From assembly GCA_030840415.1 (NCBI GenBank), contig JAVEEO010000173.1, positions 1 to 16,883 of the forward strand: 16,883 bases of DNA, in the 5' to 3' direction. Origin of the DNA: Pseudonocardiales bacterium (GTDB taxonomy: Bacteria > Actinomycetota > Actinomycetes > Mycobacteriales > Jatrophihabitantaceae). Both the position numbers and the translations under genes were made by a program. Of this stretch, positions 13,171-16,883 are shown piece by piece; the first letter of the stretch is position 1, and each line of letters starts with the position of its first letter. Below the pieces are notes generated by a model. That model saw nothing but the letters and a program-made list of their open reading frames with translations, ran no database searches and was not told the DNA's origin.

Positions 13171-13707
13171 ATGTCCGAGCAGCCCACCGTGTCACTGCGT
13201 GCCCGCACCGATGACGACCTCGACGTCCTGTACCGCCTTGCCGCCGACCTGGACACCTGGGAGGAACGCAACCCCTGGCCCCCGGCTCCGCTGGCCAGGA
13301 AACGCTTCGACGCCCGGCTGGCGCGCCTGGAAGACGGCGATGCGACGGATGATCTGGTGAGCTTCGTGGTCGACGTCGATGGCACGGCCGTCGGCGGCGC
13401 GTCACTGTTCGGGTTCGACCCCTTCGCCCACCACGCCGAGGCCGGGATCGGCCTGCTGCCCGAGGCCCGGGGACGCGGCATCGGGACGGCAGCGATCGTC
13501 CAGCTCGTCGAGTTCGGCTTCGTGCGGCGCAACCTGTGCCGGATCCACCTCCAGGCGATCGCATCGAACACCGGCGCGATTCGCGCCTATGAGAAGGCCG
13601 GCTTCGCGGTCGAGGGACGGCGGCGCCAGCATGCCTGGGTCCGAGGCGGGTACGAGGACATCGTGCTGATGGGAATCCTGCGCTCGGACACCTCAGCCGT
13701 TCAGTAG
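13171..13707 (+). CDS. GNAT-family N-acetyltransferase (RimJ/RimL type)
   Basis: This is a 178-residue cytosolic acetyl-CoA-dependent N-acetyltransferase. The acetyl-CoA pyrophosphate-binding loop R-G-R-G-I-G-T-A-A lies at 100-108 after the strand A-G-I-G-L-L-P. The later motif A-S-N-T-G-A-I-R-A-Y-E-K-A-G-F at 131-145 includes the Asn and Tyr typical of RimJ/RimL-like enzymes that modify protein N-termini or small amines. The N-terminal segment S-L-R-A-R-T-D-D-D-L is also typical. The ATG at 13171 gives the normal family length; the frame opens earlier at 13057 but that part is not conserved in type. No ribosome binding site is visible. The gene diverges from the DUF202 gene and converges with the GH3 gene, whose stop codon lies 7 bp inside this frame (overlap 13701-13707). 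The acceptor substrate is unknown. Confidence 0.92.
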   Translation: MSEQPTVSLRARTDDDLDVLYRLAADLDTWEERNPWPPAPLARKRFDARLARLEDGDATDDLVSFVVDVDGTAVGGASLFGFDPFAHHAEAGIGLLPEARGRGIGTAAIVQLVEFGFVRRNLCRIHLQAIASNTGAIRAYEKAGFAVEGRRRQHAWVRGGYEDIVLMGILRSDTSAVQ

Positions 13708-15557
13708 GGCGTGCGACCGTAGCCGAAGGCGAACAGCGGTGTCTTGCCGTCGCCGGTGTTGATCGGCTCGTCGGTGACCGCCTTCGGCCAGCTCATCGGC
13801 AGCGTGCCGGTGTAGCCGCTGCCGAACAGGTTGTCGACCAGTCCCCCGCCCTCGGTGCCGGGCAACCAGGCCGAGACGAACGCGTTCGCCTTGGCGAGCT
13901 GGTCGGAGATGACCACCGGCCGGCCGGACTCCAGGATCGCGATGCACTTGGTGACCCGGGAGCAGATGTCGGACAGCGCCGCCGAGTTGTCGCTGCCGAA
14001 AGCCAGCGTTGAACTGTCACCCTGGCCCTCGGCGTACGGCGTCTCACCACCGACCCAGATGCCGATGTCGGCCTTGTAGTTGCCCTTGGTCCGGGTGCCC
14101 ACGTTCGTCACCGTGATGCCGGTACCGGCGGTTTGCTGTTGCAGCGCCTGCCAGAATGTGGTTCCGCCGGTGGTGGTCGCCCCGCTGGCGCCCTGCCACG
14201 AGATCGACCAGCCGCCCATCTGGTTGCCGATGTTGTCGGCGCTCTTGCCGCCCACCACGATCTTGTACGTACCGGTCTTGGCCAGCGGCAGCACGCCGTC
14301 GTTCTTCAGCAATACCTGCGATTCGCGCACGGCCTGGCGAGCCACCGCCCGGTGCGCCGCCGAACCGACCCCGGCGGTGTAACTGCTGTCGGTGTACGGG
14401 GTGCTGAACAGGCTCAGCGCGAACTTCGCGGTCAGGATCCTCGTCACCGCATCGTCCACCCGCGACAGCGGAATCTGGCCGCCGTTCACTCCGGCCACGA
14501 TCGCGTTGATGGTGTCGACGTAGACGTCCGGAACCATGATCATGTCGATGCCGGCGTTCACGGCGTGCGCCACCTGGGCGGCATAGGTGGTGTCCGGCAG
14601 TTGCTTCACGCCGGCCCAGTCGCTGACCACGAAGCCGCCGAAGTGCTGCGCGCCCTTGAGCTTGTCGGTGATCAGGTAGGAGTTCCCGTGGTTCTTCACG
14701 CCGTTCCAGCTGGAATAGCTGACCATCGCCGAGCCGACCCCGGCCGCGATCGCCTGGGTGTACGGCGGGACGGAGATGGCGTCCAGTTCGGCCTCGGAGA
14801 TCCGGGCATCGCCCTGGTCGATCAGGTAGCCGCTGCTGCCGGTGCCGTAGCTGGTGGCGCCGTCGCCGACCCAGTGCTTGGCCGTCGCCAGCACCGACGT
14901 CGCACCGAGGCTGCTGCCCTGCAGCCCGGTGACCGCGGCGCCGGCCAGCGCGTTGCCGATCGACGGGTCCTCGCCGAAGCTCTCGTAGGTGCGGCCCCAC
15001 CGGTCATCGCGGGCGACGCACAGGCACGGCGCGAAGGCCCAGCGGATGCCGCTGCCCAGCACCTCCTGCCGGGTCACGTCCTCGACCTGCTGAACCAGCG
15101 CGGCGTCGCGGGTGGCACCGAGGCCGATGTTGTGCGGAAACACCACCGCACCGGTGATGTTGTTGTTGCCGTGCACCGCGTCGATGCCGTACAGCAGCGG
15201 AATGCCCAGCCGGGACTTGAGCGCGTAGCCCTGGAAGTCGTCGACCATCGCCTTCCACTGGGTGGCGGTGCCGCCGGCGCCGTTCGGGCCGCCACCGCCG
15301 CCGCTGAGCAGCGAGCCCAGGCCGTAGGTGGTGATGTCGGTCTTGCTCTTGAGCGAGGTCCAGGACGCCTGGGTCATCTGGCCCGCCTTCTCGGCCAGCG
15401 TCATCTTCGACAGGCAATCCGCCGGCGAGGTGCAGGCGCCGGCGGCCTGCGCGGGCCGCACGGCAGTGCCGGCCAGTAGGCCGGCTGCCAGCAGCACCGC
15501 GGCTGCCCCGATGCCAAGGCGCCCGACGCGACGAGGACCGAATCCGGATCTGGACAT
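13701..15557 (-). CDS. Secreted GH3 beta-glucosidase / glucan exohydrolase
   Basis: This 618-residue exported glycoside hydrolase of family 3 releases glucose from beta-glucosides or beta-glucans. A signal peptide covers about residues 1-38 (R-R-V-G-R, hydrophobic core, A-Q-A-A); the twin Arg is not a good Tat motif. The GH3 TIM barrel shows P-L-L-Y-G-I-D-A-V-H-G, D-D-R-W-G-R, E-S-F-G-E-D-P, A-K-H-W-V-G-D-G and F-V-V-S-D-W, in which Asp313 is the expected nucleophile. In the second domain G-G-E-T-P-Y-A-E-G (Glu505 and Glu510) holds the expected acid/base, as in barley-type exohydrolases. No FN3-like third domain is present, consistent with this compact class. The ATG at 15557 has GGAG at suitable spacing. 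The TPR gene ends 99 bp upstream on the same strand, with a GTGCCGGAAAC direct repeat between them. The 3' end overlaps the converging GNAT gene by 7 bp. Exact glucan linkage cannot be told. Confidence 0.95.
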   Translation of the reverse strand: MSRSGFGPRRVGRLGIGAAAVLLAAGLLAGTAVRPAQAAGACTSPADCLSKMTLAEKAGQMTQASWTSLKSKTDITTYGLGSLLSGGGGGPNGAGGTATQWKAMVDDFQGYALKSRLGIPLLYGIDAVHGNNNITGAVVFPHNIGLGATRDAALVQQVEDVTRQEVLGSGIRWAFAPCLCVARDDRWGRTYESFGEDPSIGNALAGAAVTGLQGSSLGATSVLATAKHWVGDGATSYGTGSSGYLIDQGDARISEAELDAISVPPYTQAIAAGVGSAMVSYSSWNGVKNHGNSYLITDKLKGAQHFGGFVVSDWAGVKQLPDTTYAAQVAHAVNAGIDMIMVPDVYVDTINAIVAGVNGGQIPLSRVDDAVTRILTAKFALSLFSTPYTDSSYTAGVGSAAHRAVARQAVRESQVLLKNDGVLPLAKTGTYKIVVGGKSADNIGNQMGGWSISWQGASGATTTGGTTFWQALQQQTAGTGITVTNVGTRTKGNYKADIGIWVGGETPYAEGQGDSSTLAFGSDNSAALSDICSRVTKCIAILESGRPVVISDQLAKANAFVSAWLPGTEGGGLVDNLFGSGYTGTLPMSWPKAVTDEPINTGDGKTPLFAFGYGRTPY

Positions 15558-15589
15558 GACGCTCCGATCGCTGGCTCATCCGGCAGGTT

Positions 15590-15615
15590 GTGCCGGAAAC
15601 AGTCGTGCCGGAAAC
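15590..15615. repeat. Direct repeat GTGCCGGAAAC upstream of the GH3 gene
   Basis: GTGCCGGAAAC occurs at 15590-15600 and 15605-15615, a 15-bp period, starting 33 bp upstream of the GH3 start codon. Related CCGGAAC and CCGGCA words flank it. It is placed where a regulator of the glycosidase gene could bind, or it may be a small duplication. No protein is linked to it. Confidence 0.4.
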
Positions 15616-15656
15616 GGCCGGGCGGGACAGTTCGGCAGATACCGGAACGCTGATCC

Positions 15657-16883
15657 CTAGAACGTAGGGTGACCGTCGGTAGCCGTCAACTGCGCGCACC
15701 GCTGGAAGTCACGCGGCGACTGGCGCCGCTCCAGCCGGGTACGCAGGATCGAGCTCGCCAGCTCCGAGCGGTCGGCGCGGGCCGCACAGAAGATCAACGT
15801 CTCTTCGACGATCTCGCGCTGCGCGGCGCTGCCACCGAGTCGCTCGATCCCCGATAGCGCCAGCAGGCTGTCGGTGGCCCGGTCGGCGTCGCCATGGACC
15901 AACTGCACGAGCGCATCGGCCAGCGGCGCGACGGTCTCGGTAAAGGCGGGCTCCGACCGGCCGGCGGCGTGCCGGCGCAGCCGGGCCAGGCCGGCGCAGT
16001 CCCCCGCCGCCGCCAGCGCGACGGCGGCGTGCAATGCCAGGAACGGTGTCGGCGGGTCGGCGAGCAGGGTGGCCGGAACGGTGGCCAGCGCCGGAGCGAC
16101 GTCGACACTCGACCAGGCGCCGGAGGTGTAACCACGCCACAGCAGCGACACCGAATCCACCAGTGCCCGAACCCCGGACGCCATCGGCGGCGCCAACTGG
16201 CTGGCATAGCGGGCCAGCGCGGCCTGGTCGTTGCCCAGTGCCAGCTCGTGCAGCGCCGCGTGCCAGGAGAAGTGCGCCCGGTGCGAGGCGCGGGCGCCAC
16301 AGGTGGCGATCCAGCCGTCCAGCCAGGCAAGCCCGGCGCGGTGCTCGCCGCGCTCGTAGTGCACGTGGGCGCGCGCGTGCACGGCGTGCCCGGCGGCCGG
16401 CTCGTCGGCCAGCGCCAGGTTCGCCAGCACCAGCGCCTCGTCGAAGCGTCCCTGGTCCTGGCGCACAAAGGCCAGCATGCCGCGGTGCCACCAGTCCGAT
16501 CCGTAGGCCGGTGCGAGGTTCTCCACGAGGGTCCAGGCCTCGGCCGGGAGTTCGGTGGTGCCGCCGAAGGCGATCGTCGGCACGGCGATGCTCACCGCGA
16601 GCGCGTCCTCCGGATAGGCCTGCAGGTAGGCGAGCAGGCCGGCGGCCGATCCGGCGCCGGGTTCGCGCACCCGCGCGGTGGCCACCTCGATGAAGTGCCG
16701 CTCTCGATCGTCGGCATGGCCGGCGGCGCGCTCGGCAGCCGCCAGCGAGGACTCGACGTCGACCTCGGCGCCCCATTCGACGCCGAGCAGGGCCAGTACC
16801 GCATGTCCCAACGCGAACTGCGGGTCGGCCGCGACCGCGTCGGCGACCAGCCGCTCCGCACCGGACTGGACCCGCAGGATCCG
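15657..16883 (-). CDS. Tetratricopeptide-repeat protein, TTC38-like (5' end outside window)
   Basis: About 408 residues are visible, and the frame runs unbroken to the right edge, so the start lies outside. The protein is rich in helix pairs of the TPR kind: H-A-V-L-A-L-L-G, W-W-H-R-G-M-L-A-F-V-R-Q-D-Q-G-R-F-D-E-A-L, G-H-A-V-H-A-R-A-H-V-H-Y-E-R-G-E-H, and H-F-S-W-H-A-A-L-H-E-L-A-L-G-N. These motifs match the actinobacterial TTC38-like family, proteins of about 430-450 residues with no known enzymatic activity, so perhaps only 30-50 residues are missing. No signal peptide can be judged. An apparent start at 16811 is a TTG inside the conserved region and not the true start. It lies 99 bp upstream of the GH3 gene on the same strand and might be co-transcribed. 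A scaffold role is inferred from the repeats. Confidence 0.85.
   Translation of the reverse strand, partial: RILRVQSGAERLVADAVAADPQFALGHAVLALLGVEWGAEVDVESSLAAAERAAGHADDRERHFIEVATARVREPGAGSAAGLLAYLQAYPEDALAVSIAVPTIAFGGTTELPAEAWTLVENLAPAYGSDWWHRGMLAFVRQDQGRFDEALVLANLALADEPAAGHAVHARAHVHYERGEHRAGLAWLDGWIATCGARASHRAHFSWHAALHELALGNDQAALARYASQLAPPMASGVRALVDSVSLLWRGYTSGAWSSVDVAPALATVPATLLADPPTPFLALHAAVALAAAGDCAGLARLRRHAAGRSEPAFTETVAPLADALVQLVHGDADRATDSLLALSGIERLGGSAAQREIVEETLIFCAARADRSELASSILRTRLERRQSPRDFQRCAQLTATDGHPTF

Noticed and set aside
14133..15479. A 448-codon plus-strand frame opposite the GH3 gene
   Set aside because: Low-complexity Arg/Ala/Gly/Val translation without domains; the GH3 protein on the minus strand has all family motifs.

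Overview
The window is high-GC DNA with actinobacterial character. GC-rich third codon positions leave long spurious reading frames open on both strands. Protein families typical of soil Actinobacteria are present: an ECF42-type sigma factor with a C-terminal TPR extension, a DGPF/YCII protein, a Ddn-like deazaflavin-dependent enzyme, a streptogrisin-like S1 protease and a TTC38-like TPR protein. No rRNA, tRNA, CRISPR array, insertion sequence or replication origin was recognised. The genus cannot be fixed from the sequence.

Layout. (1) 1-1704: a two-gene unit, DGPF protein then ECF42 sigma factor, overlapping by 4 nt, behind a motif that matches the ECF42 promoter as I recall it, so autoregulation is likely. 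(2) About 1760-4300: a lower-GC block on the minus strand with an HNH-like zinc-finger protein and a DUF1906 (Rv2525c-like) glycoside-hydrolase-like protein that lacks a signal peptide; it looks acquired. (3) 4310-7494: a shortened LuxR-type regulator divergent from a cytosolic prolyl oligopeptidase. The 380-bp gap between them holds three alternating GACATCG/CGATGTC half-sites. (4) 7542-9078: a Ddn-like oxidoreductase and a secreted S1E serine protease with an intact triad. (5) 12461-9093, minus strand: a large secreted multidomain protein with three repeats of about 120 residues, an Ig-like and an FN3-like domain, and an unrecognised Cys- and Trp/Tyr-rich C-terminal domain. It is followed after 6 nt by a small cytosolic protein and then by a diverged paralogue of that protein. 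(6) 13023-12691 and 13171-13707: a divergent DUF202 membrane protein and a GNAT acetyltransferase. (7) 16883-13701, minus strand: a TPR protein cut by the window edge, then a secreted GH3 beta-glucosidase.

Working together. The secreted protease, the GH3 glycosidase and the large repeat protein suggest an organism degrading or binding polymers outside the cell, with oligopeptide breakdown inside by the prolyl oligopeptidase. The most unusual unit is the large secreted protein with an unknown C-terminal domain followed by two paralogous small proteins lacking export signals. This arrangement resembles effector/immunity loci, but nothing in the sequence proves that role.
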